This document shows, piece after piece, positions 1-9,111 of a stretch of DNA of 64,000 nucleotides. This DNA is from Rhodovarius crocodyli. GTDB taxonomy: Bacteria; Pseudomonadota; Alphaproteobacteria; Acetobacterales; Acetobacteraceae. The position numbers were made by a program, and so were the translations under genes. Each line of letters begins with the position of its first letter. Position 1 is the first letter of the stretch. The DNA is taken from assembly GCF_004005855.1 (NCBI RefSeq), contig NZ_SACL01000012.1:30876-94875 (forward strand). The letters are read 5' to 3'. A model generated the notes under the pieces. That model ran no database searches, was not told where the DNA came from, and saw only the letters and a program-made list of their open reading frames with translations.

Positions 1-1283
1 TCCAGGCCTTCTCCACCGCGCAGCGCGCCTCCGCCCGGCTGGCGCTGGATGCCTGGGCGGCGGTCTCGGGGCTCAGCTTCGTCGAGGTGCCGGACACCTC
101 GGACGGCACCGGCATCGACATCCGCTTCGACCTGGAACGCCTGTCCAGCATCACGACCATGGGCGTGACCACGCTCGCGCCCTATGGCGACGTGACGATG
201 AATTCCCGGCTGTTCGCCTATGACAGCTTCGCGCCCGACCCCTATCGCGTCTCGTACCAGGCGCTGCTGCACGAGGTGGGGCACGCGCTCGGCCTGTCGC
301 ACCCCGCCTCGGACAGCGCGGAGGCGCTGGCCAACACCATCATGGTCTCGGTGCTGGGTACGGGCCGGCCCATCAATGCGCCGCTGGCCTGGGACGTGTC
401 GGCCATCCAGGCGCTGTACGGCACGCCCGCGGATCGCGCGGCGCTGGGCATTTCCTGGAGCTGGGACGCCAACTACGGCGCCGTGCACGGCACCGGAACG
501 GCGGGCGATGACAGCCTGACCGGCACGGCCTGGCGGGACGTGCTGATCGGGGGCGCGGGCGACGACATACTGAACGGGCGCGAGAGCGACGACATACTGG
601 TGCCCGGCATGGGCAACGACACGCTGATCGGGGGCGCGGGCTTCGACACGGTGGTGCTCAACGCGACGCGCGGCGGCGTCACGCTGGATGCGCTGGGCGG
701 CTGGCTGATCAGTGCGGAGGGCACGGACCATATCAGCGGGATCGAGGCCGTGCGGATGCTCGACGGCACGCTCTATCTCTCGCGCCCCGATGCGTTGAGC
801 CGGATCGCCGCCTTGTATGAGGTGGCGCTCGGCCGCACGCCCGACACGGGCGGGCTCGCGCATTGGTGGGCCGAGTTCCAGGCCGGCGCCAGCCTGCGCC
901 AGATCGCGGACGGCTTCCTGGACAGCGCGGAATACGCGGCCGGCCATCCTGTCCGCGTCGGTGCCGATGCGCTGCTGGACCAGGCGGCGGCCCGGCCTGC
1001 CTCGCTGCCCGCCGACGGCTTCTGGGTGCCCGACCCCGACGCGCAGCTGGTCGCGCGCCTCTATGAGCTGGCACTCGGCCGCGCGCCGGAGGCCGCCGGC
1101 TTCGCGGCCTGGCTGGCGGAGATGGACGGCGGGCTGGATGAGGCCGGTCTCGCGCGCGGGTTCTTCCTGAGCCACGAGGCGGAAAGCAACGGCGGAACGG
1201 GCTTTGCCTCGGCCGAGGATCTGCTGGCGGCGGCGCGGACGGATGCGTGGCGCCTGCATGTGGATGGCGTCAGCCTGTTATAA
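1..1283 (+). CDS. Serralysin-like RTX metalloprotease with two DUF4214 domains (5' truncated by window edge)
   Basis: The reading frame is open from the first bases, so the start lies upstream of the window. The visible protein carries the zinc signature HEVGHALGLSH of M10 metallopeptidases, then a TIM motif in the place of the Met-turn. Next come RTX-type glycine/aspartate nonapeptides (GGAGDD, GMGNDT, GGAGFDT) that bind calcium outside the cell. The C-terminal half holds two copies of an LYE-ALGR-P motif followed by AEY or AE, typical of DUF4214. Such proteins are normally secreted by a type I system through an uncleaved C-terminal signal; no exporter gene is visible here. It probably acts as an extracellular protease. 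Family assignment is firm, the substrate is unknown. Confidence 0.85.
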   Translation, partial: QAFSTAQRASARLALDAWAAVSGLSFVEVPDTSDGTGIDIRFDLERLSSITTMGVTTLAPYGDVTMNSRLFAYDSFAPDPYRVSYQALLHEVGHALGLSHPASDSAEALANTIMVSVLGTGRPINAPLAWDVSAIQALYGTPADRAALGISWSWDANYGAVHGTGTAGDDSLTGTAWRDVLIGGAGDDILNGRESDDILVPGMGNDTLIGGAGFDTVVLNATRGGVTLDALGGWLISAEGTDHISGIEAVRMLDGTLYLSRPDALSRIAALYEVALGRTPDTGGLAHWWAEFQAGASLRQIADGFLDSAEYAAGHPVRVGADALLDQAAARPASLPADGFWVPDPDAQLVARLYELALGRAPEAAGFAAWLAEMDGGLDEAGLARGFFLSHEAESNGGTGFASAEDLLAAARTDAWRLHVDGVSLL

Positions 1284-1303
1284 AGTGAATCTATAGCTCG
1301 GCA

Positions 1304-1321
1304 CGCGCAACAGCGTTGCGC
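1304..1321. other. Short hairpin downstream of the metalloprotease
   Basis: GCGCAAC and GTTGCGC form a perfect 7-bp stem around an AGC loop, about 20 bases after the stop codon. No T-run follows, so it is a weak or Rho-assisted terminator at best. The rest of the gap to the next gene is AT-richer than its surroundings and may hold the promoter of the receptor/CoA-transferase pair. Confidence 0.3.
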
Positions 1322-1410
1322 GGATGCCATGCCACTTATAATAAACGCACAAAGGGCCGCGGGAACTTCGCGCGCCGTATCGCCCCATGAGGCCAATCCA
1401 GGAGGAAACC

Positions 1411-2388
1411 ATGGTCCTGTCCCGGCGCACCCTGATGGGTGCGGCTGCTGCTGCCGCGTCGCTTGCCGCCCCGCGGGTTCATGCACAGCCCTGGGCGCCC
1501 AGCCGCACCGTCACCATTCTCATCCCCTTCGCGGCGGGTGGCGCGACTGACGTGATGGGCCGGCTGATCGCGGGCCCGATGAGCCAGAAGCTGGGCCAGA
1601 CCGTGGTGGTCGAGAACATGGCGGGTGGCTCCGGCGGCGTGGCCGCCGCGCGGGTGCTACGCACGGCGGCCGACGGGCACATGCTGTTCCTGGGCCATGT
1701 CGGCGTGTTCGCGCTGAACTATCACCTGTTCAACCGCCTGCCCTATGGCCAGGACGATTTCGCGGCCATCGGCATGGTGGCCACCAACCCGATGATCCTG
1801 CTGACCTCGCGCAACTCCGGCATCACGACCATGCCGCAGCTGCGCCAGGCGGCCTCCACCCGCAGGCTCTCAATCGGCAGCTCCGGCCTCGGCACCACGC
1901 TGCACATGGGCGGCGTGATGGCCAACCAGGCTCTCGGCGGCGGCGGTGAGCTGATCCCCTATCGCGGCGGCGGCCCGGCCCTGAACGACCTCTACGCCGG
2001 GGTGCTGGACGTGGTGGTGGACCAGGCGCTGACCGCCCTGCCCGCGCTGGACAACGGCGCCAAGGCCATTGCGGTAACGGGCCCTTCCCGCCTGCCGCAG
2101 ATCCCCGACGTGCCGACCACGACGGAGGCCGGGCTGCCGGGGCTGAGCCTTGAGGTGTGGAACATCCTGACCGCGCACAAGAACACGCCCGCACCGATCA
2201 TCCAGGCCTGCAACGAGGCGCTGAACCACGCGCTCGACGACGCTCACGTCAAAACGCGCTTCGCCGCGGCCTCCGCACGGGTTCCCAACGGGGCCGAACG
2301 GAGCCCAGAATACAGCGCGAATTTCATGCGTTCCGAGGCCGAGGCCTGGGGCCGCTTCATCCGCGAGGCGAGGATCGAACGAGAATAA
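1411..2388 (+). CDS. Bug-family tripartite tricarboxylate transporter substrate-binding protein
   Basis: The 325-residue protein is a periplasmic solute receptor of the Bug/TctC family, which hands small carboxylates to TctAB-type permeases. It has an export signal with a twin-arginine-like SRRTLMG start and an AHAQ-type cleavage region. The family hallmarks follow: ILIPFAAGGATD near residue 40 and VVENMAGGSGG near 75. The start was chosen because AGGAGG sits 6 bases before the ATG; a longer in-frame start at 1387 lacks this. The stop overlaps the start of the CoA transferase (TAATG), so the two are co-translated. No TctA/TctB permease is nearby, which is common for Bug proteins. The ligand cannot be read from sequence. 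Confidence 0.9.
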   Translation: MVLSRRTLMGAAAAAASLAAPRVHAQPWAPSRTVTILIPFAAGGATDVMGRLIAGPMSQKLGQTVVVENMAGGSGGVAAARVLRTAADGHMLFLGHVGVFALNYHLFNRLPYGQDDFAAIGMVATNPMILLTSRNSGITTMPQLRQAASTRRLSIGSSGLGTTLHMGGVMANQALGGGGELIPYRGGGPALNDLYAGVLDVVVDQALTALPALDNGAKAIAVTGPSRLPQIPDVPTTTEAGLPGLSLEVWNILTAHKNTPAPIIQACNEALNHALDDAHVKTRFAAASARVPNGAERSPEYSANFMRSEAEAWGRFIREARIERE

Positions 2389-3515
2389 TGACTCCCGGTA
2401 AACCTCTCGAGGGCCTTCTGGTCGTCTCGATGGAGCAGGCGGTGGCTGCCCCCGTCTGCTCCGGCAAGCTGGCCGATGCCGGCGCGCGCGTCATCAAGAT
2501 CGAGCGCGCCGAAGGCGACTTCGCCCGTGGCTATGACGCCGCCTGCAACGGGCAATCCACCTATTTCGTCTGGCTGAACCGCGGCAAGGAATCCGTGGTG
2601 CTGGACATCAAGAACCCGGCCGACAAGGCGGTGCTGGCCAACCTGCTGGCCCAGGCCGACGTGTTCATCCAGAACCTGGCACCGGGTGCGATGGGCCGCG
2701 CGGGCTTCGGCTCCGCCGAGTTGCGCGCGAAGCACCCGAAGCTGATCACCGTCGACATCTCGGGCTATGGCGAGGAAGGCGAATACGCCTCCATGAAGGC
2801 CTATGACCTGCTGGTGCAGGCGGAATCGGGCCTGGCCAGCGTGACCGGCCGCCCCGAGGGCCCGGGCCGCGTCGGCTTCTCGGTCTGCGACATCGCCTGC
2901 GGCACCATGGCCCATGCGGCCGTGCTGGAGGCGCTGATCGAGCGCGGCATCACCGGCCGCGGCAAGGGCGTCGCGGTCAGCCTGTTCGACGGCATGGCGG
3001 ATTGGATGAACGTGCCGCTGTTGTATTTCGAAGGCACCGGCAAGGCGCCGGGGCGCATCGGCCTGGCCCATCCCTCCATCTGCCCCTATGGCGCCTTTGA
3101 AACCAGCGACGGCGCGCTGGTGCTGATCTCGATCCAGAACGAGCGCGAATGGGCCAAGTTCTGCGCCCTGTTCCTGGGCGAGCCCGACCTGCCCAAGCGG
3201 GAAGGCTTCCGCACCAATGTGGAGCGCGTGGCGCAGCGCCCGATGGTCGATGCCCATGTGGGCGCGGGCTTCAAGCGGCTGACGCGCGCGGATTGCGCCA
3301 CCCGCCTGAATGAGGCCGGCATCGCCTATGGCTTCGTGAACGGGGTGGACGGGCTGTCCAAGCACCCTGCCCTGCGCCGCGTGGCGGTGGAGACCGAGGC
3401 GGGCGTGGTGCAGGTGGCTGCCCCCGCCGCCCGCTTCTCCGATGGCCTGCGCGCCTTCGGCCCCGTGCCGAAGCTGGGCGAGCACACGGACAAGGTGCGC
3501 GCCGAGTTCGGCTGA
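2388..3515 (+). CDS. Class III (CaiB/BaiF) CoA transferase
   Basis: The 375-residue protein belongs to the formyl-CoA transferase family, which moves CoA between carboxylic acids through an aspartyl-CoA thioester. Family features are the N-terminal VVSMEQAVAAPVC segment, VIKIER near residue 38, LNRGKESVVLDIK, and the YDLLVQAESG motif holding the catalytic Asp. It overlaps the preceding Bug receptor gene by one base. The pairing suggests uptake of a carboxylic acid followed by CoA activation; this link is an inference from gene order. The donor and acceptor are not predictable. It ends 33 bases before the convergent chemoreceptor gene, with no clear terminator between. Confidence 0.9.
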   Translation: MTPGKPLEGLLVVSMEQAVAAPVCSGKLADAGARVIKIERAEGDFARGYDAACNGQSTYFVWLNRGKESVVLDIKNPADKAVLANLLAQADVFIQNLAPGAMGRAGFGSAELRAKHPKLITVDISGYGEEGEYASMKAYDLLVQAESGLASVTGRPEGPGRVGFSVCDIACGTMAHAAVLEALIERGITGRGKGVAVSLFDGMADWMNVPLLYFEGTGKAPGRIGLAHPSICPYGAFETSDGALVLISIQNEREWAKFCALFLGEPDLPKREGFRTNVERVAQRPMVDAHVGAGFKRLTRADCATRLNEAGIAYGFVNGVDGLSKHPALRRVAVETEAGVVQVAAPAARFSDGLRAFGPVPKLGEHTDKVRAEFG

Positions 3516-3548
3516 ACCCGGCGCCCTGGCAGGGTCAGGCGTACATGG

Positions 3549-5912
3549 TCAGGCGGCCAGCGCCTGACCCGCCTGCCGGATGATGCCCCGCAGCGCTTCC
3601 TCCTGCATCGCGCCCAGCGCATCGAAGGCGACGCCCACACCATCGGCGTCACGGCGCACCACCCGGGCCTCGACCGGCGACAGGCCCGGAATGTTCAGCC
3701 GCAGCAGGCGGGCATGGGCGGGCACCGCCGCCTCCAGCCGCGCCCCGCCCGCCGACAGGTCGCGGATGCGCCCCGCGATCGGCTTGCCGTCCACCAGAAC
3801 CTCGACGGCCAGGCCGCTGTCGATCTGCACCCGCTGCTCCTGCCGGCGGTCAAGCTCCGTGATGCGGGAGCGCATCAGCCCGGTGATGTGCCCGCCCAGG
3901 CTTTCCATGGCCCTCACCACCTCATCGGTGCCGCTGCGCACCAGATCGGCACGCTGCGCCCCTTCGCGGACACCCACCGAGAGGTTGTCGATCTCACCGG
4001 CCACATCCTGCACGCCGCCCGAGAGCTGCTCGATGGCGCGCGCGATGTCGCGGGTGGTGGCGGACTGTTCCTCGATCGCGGCGCCGATGGCCACCGCCAC
4101 CTGGTCGATCTGCCCCACCGCATCCGCGACCCCGCGCATGACCTGCAGCGCCTCACGCGCGGAGCCGTCGATGGCGGCGATGCGGCTGCCGATCTCCTCC
4201 GTGCTGCGGGCGGTCTGGGCGGCGAGGTTCTTCACCTCGGTCGCGACCACCGCGAAGCCCTTGCCGGCCTCACCGGCGCGGGCGGCCTCGATGGTGGCGT
4301 TCAGCGCCAGCAGGTTGGTCCGCGCCGCGATATCCGCGATCAGGTCCGCGACCTTGCCGACCTCCGCCATGTTGCCGCTCAGCTCGTCGAACACCTGGCG
4401 GCCCTGCTCGGTCAGCCCCACCGCATCACGCGTGACGCGGCTGGCGCGGGCCATCTGCTCGGCCACCTCGCCCACCGCCTTGGCCAGTTCGCCGGTGGAG
4501 TGCGCGGCGCTCTCGGCCTCTCGCCGGCTGTCGGCGGAGATGTCGGCGGCGCTGCCGGCGGAGGCCGCGGCCCGGTTCGCGATCTCGGACAGGGCCCCGG
4601 TCATGGAGGCCAGCTCACCCGCACGCGTGCTGACCTTGCGGACAGCCAGCGAGGTCTCGTGCTCGATGACGCCCGCCATCTCGATCAGGGCCTCGCTGCG
4701 GGCGGCGACGGCGCGCTGCTCCATCGCCACGCGCTCGGCCGCATGGCTCTGCGCTTCCCGGGCGGCCTGCTGATAGGCCCGCGTGGCCTGGGCCAGCGCG
4801 CCCAGCTCATCCTTGCGGGGGATGGCGGGAATGGCGGTCTCGACCCTGCCCGCCGTGATGTCCGTCAACGCCGCCACGATGCCGCGCATGGGCCGCACGA
4901 CCTGACGCATCACTGACCACCCGGCACCGGCCACCAGCATCACGCCCAGCACCAGGAAACCCAGGTCGCGGATCAGGGCGATGTTGGCGCTGCGGCCGTC
5001 CTCCTGCAGGCGCTGGCCGAGGCTTTCGGTCATGGCGGCCTGGGCGGCGCGCAGCCCGTCGATGGCCGTCGTGCTCAGGCTCCACCATTGCGGGGCGCCG
5101 AGCGGCCATTCGGCGCCGCTCATTCCCGCCTGCAGCACCCTGGCGCGCGTCGGGGCGAAATCGCGTTCCAGCGCGGCCAGGGCGGCTGTCACCGGCTGGG
5201 CGACATCCGCGGGCAGCAGCGCCAGGCGGGGCAGCATGCGTTCCCGCGCGCCCATCACATGCCCTTCGGCGAAGCCAAGCTGCTGGACCTCAGACGGATC
5301 GAGCGCGCGGCGGGCGGCGATGGCGCCGTTCACCACGCCGCGTTCACGGCCCAGGAACTCACGCATTTCGGCCAGCGCGTCACGCACGCCGTACATCCGG
5401 TCGGCCGCGGCCTCATGACGGATCTCGGCCTCCAGCGCCCGGCGCAGGGCGGTCACCGCCTCGATCCGGCGAGAGGTGGCGGCGAACCAATCGGCGGCAG
5501 CGGGCCGGGAGGCGCCGCCCGCATCGATCGCCCGGCGCATCTCCTCCACCGCCTGCACGGCGTAGGCCTGGCTGTCACGGGCAGCGGCGACGCGGGCGCT
5601 CTGGCCTGCCAACAGGCCGATGCCCGTCATGGTGCGTGCCAGCGCGGCCTCGCCTTCCTCACGGGAACGACGGACGGATGCCCAGGCCTGCGGGTTGCCG
5701 TCGCCGCTGAGAAGCAGGCCGTTGGCCACCCCGCGCTCAGCCGCTAAGGCGGCTTCGGCTGTCATCAGCGCATGGGTTTCACGCGAGACCTTCGAACTGG
5801 CGTCGGTGGCCAGCAATGCGTCCCAGGCCCGGTTGACGCCGGAGCCGAGCAGAATGACCAGAACCAGACCAAGAACGAACACCGGCATCATCAGCCGCAC
5901 GCCAATATTCAT
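3549..5912 (-). CDS. Methyl-accepting chemotaxis protein with C-terminal PilZ domain
   Basis: The 787-residue protein is a transmembrane chemoreceptor. TM1 spans about residues 8-27, a helical periplasmic sensor about 30-310, TM2 about 316-335, and HAMP about 337-385. The cytoplasmic signalling tip contains the near-invariant [19 protein letters not shown]. The sensor has two ERGV-NG repeats (near 59 and 190), reminiscent of nitrate/nitrite-sensing four-helix domains; this likeness is tentative. The last ~100 residues form a PilZ domain with RQEQR and DLSAGG, the two c-di-GMP-contact motifs. A receptor ending in PilZ can in principle tune chemotaxis by c-di-GMP. The gene is monocistronic, and no che genes are in the window. 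Confidence 0.93.
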   Translation of the reverse strand: MNIGVRLMMPVFVLGLVLVILLGSGVNRAWDALLATDASSKVSRETHALMTAEAALAAERGVANGLLLSGDGNPQAWASVRRSREEGEAALARTMTGIGLLAGQSARVAAARDSQAYAVQAVEEMRRAIDAGGASRPAAADWFAATSRRIEAVTALRRALEAEIRHEAAADRMYGVRDALAEMREFLGRERGVVNGAIAARRALDPSEVQQLGFAEGHVMGARERMLPRLALLPADVAQPVTAALAALERDFAPTRARVLQAGMSGAEWPLGAPQWWSLSTTAIDGLRAAQAAMTESLGQRLQEDGRSANIALIRDLGFLVLGVMLVAGAGWSVMRQVVRPMRGIVAALTDITAGRVETAIPAIPRKDELGALAQATRAYQQAAREAQSHAAERVAMEQRAVAARSEALIEMAGVIEHETSLAVRKVSTRAGELASMTGALSEIANRAAASAGSAADISADSRREAESAAHSTGELAKAVGEVAEQMARASRVTRDAVGLTEQGRQVFDELSGNMAEVGKVADLIADIAARTNLLALNATIEAARAGEAGKGFAVVATEVKNLAAQTARSTEEIGSRIAAIDGSAREALQVMRGVADAVGQIDQVAVAIGAAIEEQSATTRDIARAIEQLSGGVQDVAGEIDNLSVGVREGAQRADLVRSGTDEVVRAMESLGGHITGLMRSRITELDRRQEQRVQIDSGLAVEVLVDGKPIAGRIRDLSAGGARLEAAVPAHARLLRLNIPGLSPVEARVVRRDADGVGVAFDALGAMQEEALRGIIRQAGQALAA

Positions 5913-6034
5913 GACAGCCTCGCTTCATCTGTGCGTTGCTGCCCGGATACGATCTCCCTGTTAACGACTCCTTCCCGCGACCACGGGCGACGATTAAAAG
6001 GCGATCATTTTCCCATGATCCGCCGGGCACAAAA

Positions 6035-6062
6035 AAAGGGCCGGGGATGACCCCGGCCCTTT
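6035..6062 (-). terminator. Rho-independent terminator of the exported-protein gene
   Basis: On the minus strand a perfect 12-bp stem (AAAGGGCCGGGG with CCCCGGCCCTTT, loop ATGA) is followed by a run of T residues at 6031-6037. It lies 24 bases past the stop of the gene at 6086-6661 and isolates it from the chemoreceptor gene. Confidence 0.85.
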
Positions 6063-6085
6063 CGCATGGCGTCCTCGCGGACGGT

Positions 6086-6661
6086 TCAGCTGCGCGGCGC
6101 GGTGCTGCTGGCCGGGCGGGCCTGGCGCTCGGCGGCCGGGCGCTGCGCGGGGCGCGCGTTGGCCGGGCGATGCGTGGTGCTGGAGGCGCTGCGCGTGGCG
6201 GTGCCGCAGGCGGTCGGGCTGTAGACCTGCGAGATCTGGCGCTGCTGAGAGAGCTGCGCGAGCTGGTCGCGGGTGGTCGAGGCCAGCGCCGCCGGGAACA
6301 GGCCGGCCTGGTTGCTGCAGAACAGGCTGCCCTGGCTGATGCCGACCTGGCTGTGGCCGTTCGCGGTGTTGGTGATGTACTCGTCCAGGCGACGCTGGCC
6401 GGCACCGCCGTAGACGCGGCGGAAGTGGCGCTGCACCTGATTGTACACGCTGCCCAGCGTGCCGCGGTGCTGCGTGACGAAGCGGTTGTACTGCTCTTCC
6501 TGCTGGCAGGTCAGGGCCAGGACCATCAGCTGGCTCTGCAGGGCGCGGATATCGAGCGCGGAGCGCTCCTCCGGCGTGGCGCAGGTCGGGCCGTTGGCAA
6601 AGGCCGGGGTGGCGAGACTGGCGGCCAGCAGGCCCGTCATAACGGTACGAATGGGCGACAT
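6086..6661 (-). CDS. Small exported protein of unknown function
   Basis: The 191-residue protein begins with a Sec signal peptide (MSPIRTVMTGLL, cleavage near AFAN). A cysteine-containing helical core follows, with TCATPEERSALDIRALQSQL and LTCQQEEQYNRF. The C-terminus, about 45 residues, is low in complexity and rich in Ala, Arg and Pro. I read it as a periplasmic or secreted protein. Two ATGs are possible. The one at 6661 is chosen because GGAGAG lies about 9 bases upstream, while it almost touches the ATG at 6670. It is monocistronic with its own terminator. No function is recognised; similar small exported proteins occur in Acetobacteraceae. Confidence 0.75.
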   Translation of the reverse strand: MSPIRTVMTGLLAASLATPAFANGPTCATPEERSALDIRALQSQLMVLALTCQQEEQYNRFVTQHRGTLGSVYNQVQRHFRRVYGGAGQRRLDEYITNTANGHSQVGISQGSLFCSNQAGLFPAALASTTRDQLAQLSQQRQISQVYSPTACGTATRSASSTTHRPANARPAQRPAAERQARPASSTAPRS

Positions 6662-6795
6662 GGGCGCCATCTCTCCGGTTCTGAAAAAGAGGTATCGAGC
6701 CCTTCTTTTAGACTCGAAAACGGCGCGCGCGAAGCCCCTATATAATCGTTACAATTCAAGTCCGTATGGCAATTCTTGAGTAAATTGCTGTAAGT

Positions 6796-7341
6796 TCACG
6801 CGGCCGGACGGCTTTTTTGCAGCCGCGCCACCCCCGCCAGCCTGCGGTCGAGAAAGGCCATCACCTGCGGCATGTTGCCCGCCGGCTGGCGCAGCCAGAA
6901 GGCCAGTGTGGCGCTGTAGACCGCGACCAGCGTGGCGCGCCGCGTATAGCGGGAGATGTCGCTGGAGGTATCCCCCGCAGCCATCCACATCGCGTCCGCC
7001 GTCTCGGCCACCAGCCGCATCCCCAGCGGCGCATTCCACGGCAGGGCCAGCACCGCCATGGCCTGGCGCACGGCCTCGCGATGGGGTTCGGCGCGGGTAA
7101 GCCGGCACTCGATCAGGCGGCGGATGCGCGCCGGGGTGCGCAGCCCGTCAAGCTCGCCCGCATCCTCCACCATCAGCCGGTCCGCGCGGCGGCTCATGGC
7201 GGCCACGGCATCGCGCGGGCCGCCGGGAAAGGCGTTGAGCGCCAGGGCCTCGTCGCCCGCCGCCTGTGCCAGGGCCCGCCGGGTCCAGCCCAGTTGCGGC
7301 ACCAGCGCCTGCACCCTGTCCAGCAGCGCGTCCTCAGGCAT
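6796..7341 (-). CDS. COQ9-family ubiquinone biosynthesis protein
   Basis: The 181-residue protein matches the COQ9 family, which binds lipid and presents ubiquinone intermediates to the COQ7-type hydroxylase at the inner membrane. The N-terminal half resembles a TetR-like helical bundle (GWTRRALAQAAGDEALALNAFPGG). The C-terminal half has the family segment RRATLVAVYSATLAFWL. It overlaps the end of the deformylase gene by 8 bases, so the two are probably co-transcribed with deformylase first. Nothing is truncated; the length is normal for bacterial COQ9 proteins. Confidence 0.8.
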   Translation of the reverse strand: MPEDALLDRVQALVPQLGWTRRALAQAAGDEALALNAFPGGPRDAVAAMSRRADRLMVEDAGELDGLRTPARIRRLIECRLTRAEPHREAVRQAMAVLALPWNAPLGMRLVAETADAMWMAAGDTSSDISRYTRRATLVAVYSATLAFWLRQPAGNMPQVMAFLDRRLAGVARLQKSRPAA

Positions 7342-7831
7342 GGCCCTGGGCCCTCGCGAGTTCCTCGGTGAACCCCAGCTTCGTCAGGTCTGGCATGCGG
7401 CTGAGGTAGAGGATGCCGTCCAGGTGGTCCGTCTCATGCTGCATCACCCGGGCGGCAAGCCCCTCGGCGGTGCCCTCGACAGGGTCACCGTTCGCGTCCA
7501 GCCCCTCGAAGCGGATGCGGGACGCACGCGGCACCTCGCCCCTGATGCCGGGGATGGAGAGGCAGCCTTCCCAAGCGGCCTCGACCGGCCCTTCCAGCGG
7601 CGTAAGTATCGGATTAAACAGCACTTCCACCCCACCTGCCCCCCGCCAGACGAACAGGCGCAGCGGCACATGGACCTGTGGTGCCGCAAGCCCCACCCCA
7701 CCCGCATCCAGCATCGTCTCCGCCATGTCCGCCACCAGGCGGCGGATCTCGGGGTGGTGGGGGTCGGCAACGGGTTCCGCCCGCTGCAGCAGCACGGGGT
7801 GACCCATGCGCGCGATCTTCAGGATGGCCAT
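7334..7831 (-). CDS. def: Peptide deformylase
   Basis: The 165-residue enzyme removes the formyl group from nascent N-terminal Met. All three metal/active-site motifs are present: GVGLAAPQ, EGCLSIPG and QHETDHLDG, the last being the HExxH zinc/iron site. An in-frame extension to 7969 exists. The ATG at 7831 (MAILKIARMG) is chosen because deformylases begin with this hydrophobic strand. It lies upstream of and overlaps the COQ9 gene. Many alphaproteobacteria carry two def genes; this one is not beside fmt and may be the accessory copy. Confidence 0.92.
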   Translation of the reverse strand: MAILKIARMGHPVLLQRAEPVADPHHPEIRRLVADMAETMLDAGGVGLAAPQVHVPLRLFVWRGAGGVEVLFNPILTPLEGPVEAAWEGCLSIPGIRGEVPRASRIRFEGLDANGDPVEGTAEGLAARVMQHETDHLDGILYLSRMPDLTKLGFTEELARAQGHA

Positions 7832-8002
7832 GGGGCCAATCTGGCAATGCATTTCCGCAGAGAAAAGCCCTTTTCCCGCGCAGGATGAAAGCGTATACGG
7901 CACTCCAACAGCGGCGCTGCCGGATTCCCGGATTGGCGGCGCACGTTTTCGTTTAACTATGATGTTCAACCATCATCAGATGCGACCAGGAGTGATTGCC
8001 GC

Positions 8003-8206
8003 GTGCAAGTCGTCGTTCGGGACAACAATGTCGATCAGGCGCTGAAGGCGCTCAAGAAGAAGCTGCAGCGTGAAGGCGTGTTCCGTGAGATGAAGCTGCG
8101 CCGGCACTACGAGAAGCCGTCCGAGCGTCGCGCTCGTGAGGCTGCCGAGGCCGTCCGCCGCGCCCGCAAGGTGGAGCGCAAGCGCCTGGAGCGCGAGGGC
8201 TTCTGA
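8003..8206 (+). CDS. rpsU: 30S ribosomal protein S21
   Basis: The 67-residue basic protein is S21 of the small ribosomal subunit. It starts [20 protein letters not shown], has [17 protein letters not shown] in the middle and an Arg/Lys-rich tail. The start codon is GTG, preceded by CAGGAG about 10 bases upstream. It is divergent from def. Its stop codon overlaps a possible CTG start of the next gene (see findings). Confidence 0.95.
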   Translation: MQVVVRDNNVDQALKALKKKLQREGVFREMKLRRHYEKPSERRAREAAEAVRRARKVERKRLEREGF

Positions 8207-8244
8207 GCCTGCGGCTTTCGCCGAGAATTTGGGGCGGTGGCCTT

Positions 8245-9111
8245 TTGGCCGCCGCCCTTTTCGCGTTTCCGGCCTGGGGTCAGGGATGGTCTCGGGCCGA
8301 GCCCTTTCTGGTCCAGTCCGTCTGCGCGAACCCCGCGCTTCTGCCCTTCGAGCCGGGCTGCATGGACCCGCGCCCCGCGCGATCCGCCCCCACCCTGCCC
8401 TGGCGCAAGTTCGACCTGGCCGGTGAACAAGCCAGCGACGCGCTGCTGCTGGGCCCGGGCCAGGCCACCCACAGCTTCGACTTTGGCGATGCGCCCCGGC
8501 GATTCGGGCAGCGTGACGCAGGGCGGGGCGATGGCGGCAATCTCATCGCCTCACGCGGTGCGGATATACTGGTGGCGATGACCGAGGATGGCGGCGCCGG
8601 CATCCAGTGGTTCCACGGCCCGGAATGCGGCGGCAGCCAGGAGGCCTCTCCGGGCGGCTGGCTGCTGTTCCGCCTGCCGGCGGGGCCGGACTGGGCGGAA
8701 GCCACCACCCGCCTGCAGCGCACCGCGGCCCCCGATCGCTGCCCCGCCCGCTATGTGCCGAGCTTCACCCGCTGGCGCCGCGTGACGGTCGACTACCCCT
8801 GGATGGACGACACCGCCCCGCGCCCGCCCTTCCGCGCGGACAGCATGATCTCCGAGCATTTCGGCGGGCGTGACATCATGACCGCCGACCACCTGGAACG
8901 CTTCTGGTTCGCCCAGGGACTCGGCATGGTCCGGTGGGAACGCTGGGAAGCGCCCAACGCCGTGTCGCCGGCGCCGTCACGCCCGGGCGCTGCCGAACAG
9001 TGCCCGCTGGTGACGGGCGGCGATGCCCCCGGCCCCGGCTGGGTCCTGACCGATTGCCGGATGTGGACGCGCTTCCGGCGCGGTGAGCAGCAGGCGATGC
9101 CCTGGCCCTAG
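8245..9111 (+). CDS. Exported protein of unknown function (start codon uncertain)
   Basis: The frame encodes a signal-peptide-like start and about 270 mature residues with scattered Cys pairs (VCANPALL, EPGCMD, GPECGG, DRCPAR, EQCPL, DCRMW), consistent with a periplasmic disulfide protein. The TTG at 8245 gives a short signal, MAAALFAFPAWGQG. The frame is open back through 8203 and would add [15 protein letters not shown], a better signal peptide, but no ATG, GTG or TTG exists there. A CTG at 8203 overlaps the rpsU stop as CTGA. The end overlaps the convergent gene at 9108 by 4 bases. No family is recognised. Confidence 0.6.
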   Translation: MAAALFAFPAWGQGWSRAEPFLVQSVCANPALLPFEPGCMDPRPARSAPTLPWRKFDLAGEQASDALLLGPGQATHSFDFGDAPRRFGQRDAGRGDGGNLIASRGADILVAMTEDGGAGIQWFHGPECGGSQEASPGGWLLFRLPAGPDWAEATTRLQRTAAPDRCPARYVPSFTRWRRVTVDYPWMDDTAPRPPFRADSMISEHFGGRDIMTADHLERFWFAQGLGMVRWERWEAPNAVSPAPSRPGAAEQCPLVTGGDAPGPGWVLTDCRMWTRFRRGEQQAMPWP

